Origin: Cynocephalus volans
Taxonomy: Eukaryota > Chordata > Mammalia > Dermoptera > Cynocephalidae
Length of the DNA stretch: 64,000 bases
Reading direction: 5' to 3'
Assembly: GCF_027409185.1 (NCBI RefSeq)
Contig: NC_084462.1
Location: forward strand, 184,626,071-184,690,070
This document shows, one piece after another, positions 1 to 9,500 of this stretch; positions within the stretch are counted from its first letter, which is position 1; every line of letters begins with the position of its first letter. The position numbers were made by a program, and so were the translations under genes. A model generated the notes under the pieces. That model was given only the letters and a program-made list of their open reading frames with translations, searched no databases and was not told the origin of the DNA.

Positions 1-630
1 TGCACCTGCCCTCCTGGGCCTCGCCGCCGCCCTTTCTGTCTCTATGTGTCTCTCTGTGTCTCTCATCTCTAATCTTCTCTCACTCTTTTTTATTTTTGGT
101 TTGTAAGTTTTTATTGATAATCACGTTATAAATGACTGAACCTAAGTTTAAGTTACAAGTTCCACTTCTCCACTCTGAAGGCGCCTTCTGCTCAGCGTGG
201 TTGTCAGTAGGTGGAAGCGCCGTGGCTGTCTGTGAACGATGTGTCTGTCACACGCCATGGAGCCCGGCTCACGCTGGGAAAAATCACTGCTACATGTCAT
301 GATAACAGAGGAACAGCCAAAGGAGAACGCCACTCACGCGCCCCGAATCCCATGCAAGGTCATTCGTGACTCTTCATAACGTTCGAAACCACACAAACCC
401 TATCAGAGTTCCTATGGCTTTGGGACACGCATTGATCTGTTTGGTGCATAAAACCCATGAACAGACATGGTCGGGGCACAGACTTGGTGGGGGCAGAGCT
501 ACACGGAAGCGGTTGGGATCCGACTTGCTGGGAGAGGGCAGGTGCATAGGTTAGCACATTGCTGTATTTTGTAGCTTTCCTTTAATCCTTAAAAATTTAG
601 TTTTTACCTACTCAAGTGTGTTCCCATACG
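1..630. other. Unassigned sequence at left edge, 3' of IGHA
   Basis: Mixed sequence opening with a TCTCTGTGTCTC-like tract and a T-rich run near 90-120. On the minus strand, AATAAA-like and A-rich sequence lies near 90-115, which could be the tail of a retrocopy or LINE. The short open frames have no recognisable homology. No enhancer motif (octamer ATGCAAAT or clear NF-kB site) was found by eye. Confidence 0.3.
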
Positions 631-1300
631 AGATTGCACATTGTACAGCCATTATGGAAACAGAACGGAGGCGTCTAAAGAAACTAAAATAGAATGACCA
701 TATGACCTGCACTTCCCCTTTTGGGTAAACACCCAAAGGAAATGAAGTGCATCCCTCATAGAGACATCTGCACTCCTGTGTTCACTGTAGCTTAGTCACC
801 ACAGCCTAGATGAGGAAACAGCCTCAGTGTCCCTGATGGACGTGTGCATGAGAAACTGCGGTGTCCATGTGGTACACAGTGGAATATTACTCAGCCCTGA
901 AAAGAGCAAGATCTTGCTGTCTCCCACAGCATGGAGGACATTATGCTCAGTGAGATAAGACAGACACAAAAAGAAAAATACTGCATAATCTCATGTGTCT
1001 AAAAAATAAAAACTCAGATGTATGTATAGAGAGAACAACACGGTGGTAGGCAGGGGCTGGTGGGGATGGGAAGAGGTCGGTCACAGGATGCAAGTAGCAG
1101 CGACGCAGGACAAGCAAGTGCAGAGACCCAGTGCATGAGGACTGTAGGGAAAAATATTGTGTTGACTCCTCGAACTTGTTAAGACAAGTGAATGGATATG
1201 ACGTTGATGGGGCAGGGGTAAGAGGGAGGGAGAAAAGCAGGAATTGGTAAAGGGACACGAAAATCAACTACATGGTGTATTGATAAATTAAAATTTAAAA
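630..1300 (+). mobile_element. L1 LINE 3' end (ORF2 end/3' UTR), degenerate
   Basis: This reads like the classical end of a mammalian L1. Near 630-720 there is text resembling 'cagccattatggaaa' followed by a diverged 'accatatgacctgca'. Near 880-960 come 'tggaatattactcagcc' and 'ggaggacattatgctcagtg', then an A-rich end near 1000-1015. The same text appears inverted at 60.6-60.8 kb, which supports the assignment. It is 5'-truncated with no open frame of note. Confidence 0.8.
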
Positions 1301-1544
1301 AGTAACACTGTGCTGTGTTGGGATTCATGCTCAATGAGGAGATTTTAGCTGTGCTTGCCACTAACACAGAAAAGGGTGTCTGTGTGATTTGATGGGTGTC
1401 TTGGCCCTAACCTAACCCTTGACTGTCTGCATGCACCCTGTAACATCATGCTGTGTATCTGAAACGTGCAAGTCGAATTTATTTGTGGAACAAGATGACA
1501 TACTGATAGACAGATTGGGCTGGAATACGACCCAAGGGCTGTGA

Positions 1545-1810
1545 TGTGAAACTGTTTCTTGGTGGCCTTGCTTTGCTATTTTGCGAATCTCTTCTCTACT
1601 TGCCGTGTCCATGTCTCTTTCTCCCTGTCCCCATCTCTTCTCTTCCTGTCTCTGTCTCTCCCTGTCTTTCTGTCTCTTGCCTCTCAGTCTCTCTCCCTCA
1701 TCCGTGTCTGTCTCGCTGCCTGTGTCTCCTCAACCCCCTCTCTGTGTCTCTCAGTGTCTCTGCCTCCCTTCCTGTCTCTGTCTGTGTTTGTGTCTCTCTC
1801 TCATGGACCC
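1545..1810. repeat. CT-rich low-complexity tract
   Basis: Imperfect runs of TCTGTCTC, CCTGTCTC and TCTCTCC fill about 260 bp. The open frames across it (Ser/Leu/Pro-rich) come from the repeat, not from a gene. A similar TCTGTGTC tract sits at 30-90. Confidence 0.75.
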
Positions 1811-2880
1811 TGCAGGGGTGGCCATCGAGCCCCAGGGCTGTGCTCACAGTGTGGCCCTGGCTGTGGGGCCCCGGGGGAAGCTGAGGGAGGGTGTGCAGGG
1901 TGGAGCTTGGCTGAGGTCACTGCCAGATGCTCCATGCCAGTGTCCCTCCTGGGCCTGCTGTGTCATGGGCATAGCCCTTATGGGAATGCAAGCTAAGGAC
2001 AGAGCCTGGCCTCAACTGGGCAGACACCAGAATAACCCATGCAGATCATCAAGAAACCTGCGGAGCCTGCATGGTCCCAGCTCACTCTGACTGACCGTGT
2101 TGTACCTTGGCTGGCCCTGGATCACCCTGGCCAGAGTTTATCCTGACTGACCTTTGCCTGATTCTGGCTGATCTTGGCCTCTCTAGAGCCTGATGGTGGT
2201 TGACCATGGCTGATCCTGGGCTGCCCCTGGGCTGATGGGGGCTGGGGCCTCCTGCAGGCCTTGGGGAACACACTGCCCCCAAGGAACTCTCCCAGGCCCC
2301 AGGCCCATCTGACCAGATCTTGGTTTTTTGGGGCATGATTCTCAGAACAGCAGCTCTCTGGTTGGGACACCTGGGCTGGGCTGTGTTCGGAATGACTCAG
2401 CCACTCTATAGGGCTATTTTGGGTGTTTCGGCAGGTGATGGGGCACAGGAGGCTTCAGAAGAAAGAGAAAAACAAGAAGATAGAAACAGCACTTCCTCCC
2501 ACCCTCCTCCTGTCCCACTCCTGTGCTGTCACCCCTCCCCCAGTAGTAACCCTTGACCTGGCGATCCCCAATGGACTGAGAGTCCAGCTCTCACAGGCAT
2601 GGGGCCTGGGCTGATCCTTGCTATGCCAGGTCAGCCTGGTGCCAACACACCCTCTGGGCCTGGGAAAGGTGGAGCAAGGCCCTGGGGGTCATTATTTCAT
2701 GTTCCATCCAGTGCATGCACTGAGAGGGTCTTGAAACCCCTAAAGAGCTCCCTGCATCCCTGAAGGTCACTTCCTAATGGGGGTCAAGTCTCAGAACAAA
2801 GATACAAAATCCAGCATGCAAGACAGAGTGAGGCAGGCTCAGAACAAGGTCTCAGATGTCAGAATAAATGGGTATGAGAT
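1810..2880. other. GC-rich intergenic sequence between IGHA and the 3' tandem array
   Basis: Non-coding, GC-rich, with diverged CTGACC/GGCTGATC-like words between 2080 and 2260. This is where 3' regulatory region elements would be expected, but I can name no hypersensitive-site enhancer from the sequence. Confidence 0.35.
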
Positions 2881-4290
2881 AAGAACATGGTGATAGGGCC
2901 CAGGGCTCAGTAATCGGGCCCAGGGCTCAGTATTCAGGCCCACGGCTCAGTGATCAGAGCTAAGACACAGTGACCGGGATCAGGACACACTGATCAGGAC
3001 AAGGCCTCAGTGATCAGGACCAGGACATAGTGATCAGGAGACACAGTGATCAGGACCAGGGCTCAGTGATAAGGATCAGGGCTCAGTGATCAGGACCAGG
3101 ACACAGTGATAAGGATCAGGGCTCAGTGATCAGGACCAGGACACAGTGATAAGGACCAGGGCTCAGTGATAAGGATCAGGGCTCAGTGATCAGGACCAGG
3201 ACACAGTGATAAGGATCAGGGCTCAGTGATCAGGACCAGGACACAGTGATCAGGAGACATAGTGATTGGGACCAGGGCTCAGTGATAAGGATCAGGGCTC
3301 AGTGATCAGGACCAGGACACAGTGATCAGGAGACACAGTGATCAGGACCAGGGCTCAGTGATAAGGATCAGGGCTCAGTGATCAGGACCAGGACATAGTG
3401 ATCAGGACCAGGGCTCAGTGATAAGGATCAGGGCTCAGTGATCAGGACCAGGACATAGTGATCAGGACCAGGGCTCAGTGATAAGGATCAGGGCTCAGTG
3501 ATCAGGACCAGGACACAGTGATCAGGAGACACAGTGATTGGGACCAGGGCTCAGTGATAAGGATCAGGGCTCAGTGATCAGGACCAGGACACAGTGATCA
3601 GGAGACACAGTGATTGGGACCAGGGCTCAGTGATAAGGATCAGGGCTCAGTGATCAGGACCAGGACACAGTGATCAGGAGACACAGTGATCAGGACCAGG
3701 GCTCAGTCATAAGGATCAGGGCTCAGTGATCAGGACCAGGACACAGTGATCAGGACCAGGGCTCAGTGATAAGGATCAGGGCTCAGTGATCAGGACCAGG
3801 ACACAGTGATCAGGAGACACAGTGATTGGGACCAGGGCTCAGTGATAAGGATTAGGGCTCAGTGATCAGGACCAGGACACAGTGATAAGGATCAGGGCTC
3901 AGTGATCAGGACCAGGACACAGTGATCAGGAGACACAGTGATCAGGACCAGGGCTCAGTGATAAGGATCAGGGCTCAGTGATCAGGACCAGGACACAGTG
4001 ATCAGGAGACACAGTGACAAGGATCAGGACACAGTGATCAGGACCAGGACATAGTGATCAGGAGACACAGTGACCAGGATCAGGACACACTGATCAGGGC
4101 CAGGACACCATCATCAGGACCAGGACACAGTGATCAAGACCAGGACACAGTGATCAGGGCCAGGACACAATGATAAGGAACAGGCTCCAGTTATTAAGAC
4201 CAGGGACCAGTGATCAGAAGCGGGGCCCAAAGATTAGGACCAGGACTCAGTGATAAAGGCCGGGTCCAGTGATCAGGACCAGCACTCATG
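2880..4290. repeat. 20-bp tandem repeat array downstream of IGHA
   Basis: About 70 copies of a 20-bp unit, best read as gggctcagtgataaggatca or gggctcagtgatcaggacca, with variants starting ggacacagtgatcagga. Units group into higher-order blocks of three to four, with a recurrent shortened unit 'gagacacagtgat'. The edges (2880-2960 and 4080-4290) are more diverged. Tandem 20-bp repeats have been described downstream of human IGHA genes in the 3' regulatory region; whether these are orthologous is inference. Many units contain GATAAG, a GATA-like word. Confidence 0.85.
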
Positions 4291-4555
4291 GATCAGCATC
4301 AGTGATCTGTGTGTGGTTCTGGGGAGGACTCTCCCTCTCCACCAGCCTTGGTGACACCCGGCACTCATCCCTATATCTTAGCTTTGTGCAGGACCAGGTC
4401 ATGCCTTGGTTCCTAGACTAGGGTCCTCCTGGGCCCATGCCCACCCTAACACTCTCATGGACTGTGAGGCAGGCATCCTCCAGTCTGAAGCCACAGTCGT
4501 TTCCTGGGCCCCCTCCCCTCATCCAGAGTCTGAGGACGTTTGCCTTTGGGATCAG

Positions 4556-4561
4556 TTTATT
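4556..4561 (-). promoter_or_regulatory. IGHA membrane-form poly(A) signal AATAAA
   Basis: TTTATT on the plus strand reads AATAAA on the coding strand. It lies about 410 bp past the stop of the IGHA membrane exon with no other exon between, so it is the natural poly(A) signal for the membrane transcript. Confidence 0.7.
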
Positions 4562-4967
4562 GCTCCAGGAAGGTGTGGGAATCGGGGGTGGGTGGGAAGC
4601 TTCAGTCAAAGCTGAGTCCTGGCACGCACAGCTGGCTTCTCCAGGAGGTCCTTCCACACTCCCTGCAAAGACAACAGGGGTGAGGGGCTGGAGGAACTCC
4701 TGAAGCTGGGTATGTCCTCCCCAGTGACCCAGTCCCCGCCCTGGCCTGACTCATGGAGACTGAATTGGATCTTGAAGTTCTGCACCCATGGGACACTCAT
4801 GCCCTGACCCCAGGCCGGCCCGTGTCCTCCTGTCTGTGGAAAGACCACCTCCCCAGGACAGCAGGGCTCCCTGTGGTGAGATCAGGTGATGCGCTCCTCA
4901 GAGCAGGGTGCCTCCAGCCTGGATCTACACCCTCCTGGCCCCCCACCTGCACCACGCCGGCTCCTGC

Positions 4968-5167
4968 TCAGTACTTGAAGCCTCCTGCTCTGCTGCCAGG
5001 TGGGCCCCGCACACTCGCCACGGTCAGCGCCGTGCTGTAGAACAGGCTCAGCAGGAAGAGGGTGAGGAGGGTGACGGTGGTCGGCCACAGGCCAGCGCCT
5101 AGGGCCTCCTCCTCCAGGCTCTCCTGTGGCAGGTCCAGCACCACCCAGGGAAGCGGCTCCAGCCAAC
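4968..5167 (-). CDS. IGHA: IGHA membrane exon (M)
   Basis: The acceptor is CAG just right of 5167, and the stop TGA is at 4970-4968. The 200-nt exon gives two bases plus 65 codons and the stop, matching phase 1 entry. It encodes an acidic extracellular linker (DLPQESLEEEALGA), a transmembrane segment around LWPTTVTLLTLFLLSLFYST, and a short cytoplasmic tail ending GFKY. The family homologue ends similarly in QY. It joins by splicing from a donor inside the end of CH3, making B-cell-surface IgA. Confidence 0.93.
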
Positions 5168-8100
5168 CTGCAAGACACTGAGGGCCTGTCAGGCCTCGAC
5201 CTGCATGGGTGGGGACCTGGGCCCAAGCCCTGCCCTCCCATGCCTCATTGGGGTCTGGGGACAGCCACAGTGGGAGTCCCTATCTCAGGTCTGAGACTTG
5301 CTCAGGGAGGTCGAGGAGGCACGGCCCCAGGAAAGGGGTGGGGACCCTTGCAGCTCTCGAGATGCCCACAGGACCCCTGTCTTTGAGGGTCTCAGTGGGA
5401 GACTGGGCAGGGCAGGTGGGTGGGCTCTATCTTTGCTGCTTCTAAGACAGCTAGAGCCCAAGGCCTCCTGGGTCTCAGTGTACTCAGTGAGCCCTCACCA
5501 AGCCCCAGCTGGCCTTGGCCAGGGTCTTGGGTCTGGAGAGGAGCAGAACTCCTCACCCCCCAGGAGATCTGGGTCAAGACAGAGATCTGGATCTGAGGTT
5601 CAGTGTGCCAAGGGCTGGATGGACGTGATCAGAGGCCTCTGTTGCCTTCCCAGGAGACGTGACTGAGGGCCGAAGGCCACCAGCACAGGCAGCCCCTGCG
5701 TCCCAGGGCATAGATCTCCCTTGTTAAATGGGAGTTGGACCTGCTTGTCGTATGCTGATATATCCAATCACGCACCATTCCGCCCGTCCACCTGCCCACC
5801 CAGCCATCTGTAGAGCTGTTATCCATCTATCTACCCAGCCATCCATAGAGCCATTATCCATCCATCCATCCATGTATAAAGCTGTTATCTATCCACCCAG
5901 CCATCCATAAAGCTACCATCCATCTACCCACCCACCCGTCCATCCACCACCATGTGTCCTATGATCCATCCACTTATCTGCCTACTCTCCCTCTATGGGG
6001 TCAGCCCCTCACCCACTGATTCTGCCACCTCCCCCTCTCTTTAGAAAGCTGTCCTTTGGTCAGGCCTTGGGTCCCCAGGGCTGGCTGGAGCACTACTCTG
6101 TGGCTGTGCTTCCACGACTGGCCTGATGCTCTCCCTGCCCTCCTTTGGTGACTGGACCCTCAAGGGAGAGCCGTGGTCAGAGTGTGCATGGGTTTCCACC
6201 CACCTCAGCCCTGGGAGCGGAGGGAGGCGCTGAGGCCGGGTCCCGTGGGGAGGGTGGAAGGTGTCTGAGACAAGAGCAGGGGCCCCGCTGCCCCCTTGTG
6301 GGAGTCGTGGTGCCACGTGTCCCCACAGGGGTTATGGGACTGTTCTCTTTGTGCTCTTGTGAGCCCCAAGCAGTAGCCAGAGGCCTGCAGGGGGCCCTGG
6401 GTGGGAGCTGTCTCCTGGCCTGCTTCTGGCTCTTCCCCACCACTACTCCCCGCCCTGTCCATGATTTGGGTCATACTTGGGCTCAGGAAGGTAGGGGAGA
6501 CTTGAGCCTGGGGGCCGCACAGGGAGCAGGGGCTTCCTGGGAGGCGTCTGGGGACTTGGCACCTGAGCTGGAAGCACAGGGAGGCCAGGAGGGGTCTGGG
6601 GCAGCGGGGCTGAGCCTGGGGAGACCCCACTGTGGATTTGGGAGGGGACTTCCCTTGCCTTCCTGGAGCTGGGTCTAGGCTGTGAGCTCTCTGCACCTGC
6701 AAGGCTCAGATGTGTGTGTGCACATGTGAGTGGTGTGGTGTGCAGGTGGGGCAGGCTGCACCCATGGGGGTCCCCCTTTCTGTGTAAGTCGGGGGCTGGC
6801 CTGAGCACTGTGTGTTGTTTGGCTGAGGCTGACCAGCTGGGGGTGATGTGGGGCCTGCCTGGGGTACACTTCTCTGGGGGTGCCCTGGAATCCAGCCCCT
6901 CTCCTCCCCTCTTCCTGCCCATGACCCCCACGATGGCATCTGTGCTTTCCTGGCCAGCCTTGGCCTCCCCAGCTGCAGCCATGTCACCTTCCCACTCGGG
7001 AAACTTGCACGGCCCACTGCCTTAGGACACACCCTGGGCTGTGCTCGCCTAGGCCGGGGGACGCTGCCACCCTCAGATTTCTCTTCCAGCTCGGCCTCCC
7101 CCCTACGCCCACGCCCATGCCCCCAAGCACCCGGTGTGAGGCTCGTGGCGGTGCCACAGGCTGAGAGGCTCAGGGCGGTGGGCTTCCCCCTCCCGGCCCC
7201 GGGGATGGACAGACAGCAGTGCGGGGCTGCTTCGGGCGAGCTCAGAGTTTATTCAAGGGGCAGGGTGGCGGGTGGCTCAGTAGCAGATGCCATCCACCTC
7301 GGACAAGACCACGGACACGTTGACTTGGTTGGGTTTACCCGCCAGGCGGTCGATGGTCTTCTGGGTGAAGGCCTTGGGCAGAGTCTCGTGCCCCACCACG
7401 CAGGAGAAGTTGTCCCCGTTCCTCCAGACCTCGGCTGTCACGCGCAGCAGGCTGGCCACGGCAAAGGTGGTGGCGCCCTGGCTGGGCTCCTGCTTCGGGG
7501 CCCACGTCAGGTAGTCCTCGCGGGGCAGCTCCTCGGTGCCGTGCAGCCAGCGCACGAGCACGTCCTTCGGGCTGAAGCCCCGTGCCAGGCACGTCAGCGT
7601 CACCAGCTCGTTCAGGGCCAGCTCCTCCGACGGCGGCGGCAGCAGGTGGACCTGGGGCTGATAGGTGTCCTCTGGAGGGTGGAGAGTCAGGTCAGGGGTC
7701 TGGGCAGGGGAGGAAAGAGCCCCTCTGCCCTGCTAGGCTCCCGGGACTGTGTCCTGACTCCCGCTCAGCTGGCCTTGGTTTCCCTGGCAAGTGGGGATCA
7801 GAGCACCAAGCCCAGGAGCTGGAGGAGGAGGCAGGATTGGGAACGGGCTTTGCAAACTGTAAAGTTCTGGGCAGTGCCCCGAGGGAGGGGTCCAGGCCCA
7901 CCTGAGGCTTTGGCGATGGTGGCGGTTAGTGTGGTGCTGGACGCAGGGTAGGTGCCAGTGCACGTGAAGGTCTGTCCGAGGTTCCAGGGCTCCGCGCAGC
8001 CGGGCAGGATGCTGGACACGCTGTAGCAGCCGCAGGCGTCAAGCTTGTATGGCTGCTGGACAGCGGCCGCCCCCTCTGAGGGCTCCCAGGTAAAGTAGAC

Positions 8101-8707
8101 GCCCTCGGGATCTTTCAGGCCACTCAACGTACATGTGAGGTTGGCATCTGAGCCCAGGAGCAGGTCCTCGAGGGCCGGTCGGTGCAGTGACAGGCGGGGA
8201 CTGCCGCACGGATTTGTACAATTGTCACAAGCTGAAGCTGAGAGAGAGGCCCGAGCAGGTCAGCGCGCCCCTTCCTTCCCTCCATCCCCCAGCCTTGGCC
8301 CCTCTAGGCCCACTCCCTGGGCCTGGCCCTACAGTCCACTCTTGTGGCTTCTGTCGGGGACACAGGCCAGGGCTGACCCCACCCCCAGCCCGTCCTCTGA
8401 CCTTTGCAGGGCACAATCACATCCTGGCTAGAGTCGGAGTTGTGTTCCACGTGGCATGTCACGGACTCACTGTCCGGGCACTGGGCGGCTGGCAGGGTCA
8501 GCTGGCTAACTGTGGTGTATAGGACCCCAGAGGCATCCTGGGCTGGTGGATAGTTTGTGACGATTGTGTCCTCTCCGCTGTAGCTCCAGGTCACATTCAG
8601 GGGCTCCGAGGGGAAGAAGCCCTGGACCAGGCAGCCAATGACCACCTCGGTGTCTGACTCAGCACTACAGACGCTCAGCGGGAAGACACTGGGGCTGGTC
8701 GGGGACT
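4968..8707 (-). CDS. IGHA: Immunoglobulin heavy constant alpha gene (IgA), whole span
   Basis: Encodes the constant region of IgA, the mucosal and secretory antibody class. Exons in transcription order: CH1 8707-8402, hinge plus CH2 8237-7902, CH3 with secretory tailpiece 7671-7277, and a single membrane exon M 5167-4968. All CH junctions use AG/GT with phase 1, and every length closes in frame. The products match the IgA family closely: CH3 contains LLPPPSEELALNELVTLTC and ends in the tailpiece ...VSEVD-like GICY with the penultimate Cys that bonds J chain and pIgR-associated IgA. The order hinge-in-CH2 and the single M exon are the usual alpha layout. It is the last constant gene in transcription order, with S-alpha and the I-alpha promoter to its right. 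The gene appears intact. CH1 starts mid-codon because it is spliced to a JH segment. Confidence 0.96.
5755..5985. repeat. (CCAT)n-type microsatellite in the IGHA CH3-M intron
   Basis: Imperfect CCATCCAT, CTATCTAC and CCACCCAG tetranucleotide repeats over about 230 bp. The rest of the CH3-M intron (5168-7247) is GC-rich unique sequence with no other feature seen. Confidence 0.8.
7248..7253 (-). promoter_or_regulatory. IGHA secretory-form poly(A) signal AATAAA
   Basis: Coding-strand AATAAA about 24 bp past the TGA of CH3. This is the expected short 3' UTR of secreted alpha transcripts. Confidence 0.8.
7277..7671 (-). CDS. IGHA: IGHA CH3 exon with secretory tailpiece
   Basis: An Ig constant (C1-set) domain of 131 codons including stop TGA at 7279-7277. 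Intradomain cysteines lie in LTCLARGF and FSCVVGHE. The sequence has VRWLHG around the conserved Trp and the strong IgA signature FTQKTIDRLAGKP. The tailpiece begins at NQVNVSVV, carries an NVS N-glycosylation sequon, and ends GICY with the J-chain-bonding Cys. The acceptor is CAG ending at 7672. Confidence 0.96.
7902..8237 (-). CDS. IGHA: IGHA hinge + CH2 exon
   Basis: Two in-frame acceptors are possible six bases apart (exon start 8237 or 8231); the donor is CAG/GTGGGC at 7902. The start encodes a short hinge CDNCTNPCGSPR, followed by the conserved LSLHRPALEDLLLGSDANLTC. The rest includes the Cys-rich alpha-2 motif ACGCYSVSSILPGCAEPW, and TFTC carries the second domain cysteine. The hinge is short and rich in cysteine and lacks the Pro/Ser/Thr repeat of human IgA1. 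NCT in the hinge and NLT in the domain are potential N-glycan sites. Confidence 0.93.
8402..8707 (-). CDS. IGHA: IGHA CH1 exon
   Basis: Starts in phase 1 after TTCCAG with ESPTSPSVFPLSVC and ends with DVIVPCK at a G/GTCAGAG donor. The C1-set domain cysteines are in VIGCLVQGFFP and VTCHVEH. The PSVFPL start and NVTWSYSG match the alpha CH1 family. An extra Cys in PLSVC and one in the AAQCPDSE loop are typical of alpha. An NVT sequon is present. Confidence 0.95.
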
Positions 8708-9500
8708 CTGGAACACAGGATGCACTGTGAGACGTGGGTCCTCATGACAGCCCCAGGAGGACAGGACCATGCCTGCTTCTCCTTCACACTGGAGGAGCCT
8801 GGACAGAGAGGGTTGTGACTGCCCCAGGGTCACACAGCTCCTATGCCATGAACCTGGGTTTGGAACATGCTCCTCAGAGAGAGTTCTTGCACGTGGACAG
8901 GGCCTCAGGTGCAGGCCCCTCCCAGACAGCGAACTGTGGTTATTAACACGGCTCTGCATGGAGCAGCCGAGTTCCCTGAAGCTCTCTGAGCCTCAGCTCC
9001 CACTCTGCGCAGTGGGCACAGCCATGCTCTCTCCCCTGGGGTTTGGGGGATCATGACAGGGAGGCCCAGAAGGAGATGCCCAGACAAGGACTGAGTGGCC
9101 TGGGCTTGAAGCTCAGCCTTCATGGGCTCTGCTGTGTTGAAGGTCACACTGGGGAGGAGGGGCCTGTCCTGTCTGTGTCCCCACCTCCCACTTCCCCTGC
9201 TGGGTTCTCATCCAACCACCCACCACTCAACAAGCAGTGGTCGGCCCCTGAGGCCAACAAGGGTCTCAAGTCCAGAGGCCCAGATACAAAGCAGTCCTCC
9301 GCCATGATCTGCCAGTACAGGGCCTGCTACATGGTGAGCTTAGCCTTCTCGCACATTCCTGATTTTCTTCAGGGCAACTGGTGAAGGGAGAGGACTGCAT
9401 CATGGATGCTCTGAGCTGTACAGCCCTCATGCACCAGAGGACACATGGGGACTGCCTGGCTGGACCCAGGGCACTGGGGATTGATCCACCACCAGATCAC
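8708..9500 (-). other. Intron between S-alpha and IGHA CH1
   Basis: Unique GC-rich sequence with no exon-like feature. The end near 9500 grades into AGCTCAGCC-type switch repeats. Confidence 0.7.

Noticed and set aside
148-333. Possible retrocopy exon on the minus strand near a T-rich run
   Set aside because: A-rich tail and AATAAA-like text fit a retrocopy, but I recognise no parent gene, so it is left unassigned.
1546-2090. Overlapping Ser/Leu/Pro-rich frames
   Set aside because: They run through a CT-rich low-complexity tract and differ in all three frames.
2880-4290. CRISPR-like array
   Set aside because: Repeats are directly tandem with no spacers, and the organism is a mammal; this is a minisatellite.
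6848-7951. 367-residue open frame on the plus strand
   Set aside because: Shadow of IGHA CH3 and its intron on the opposite strand.
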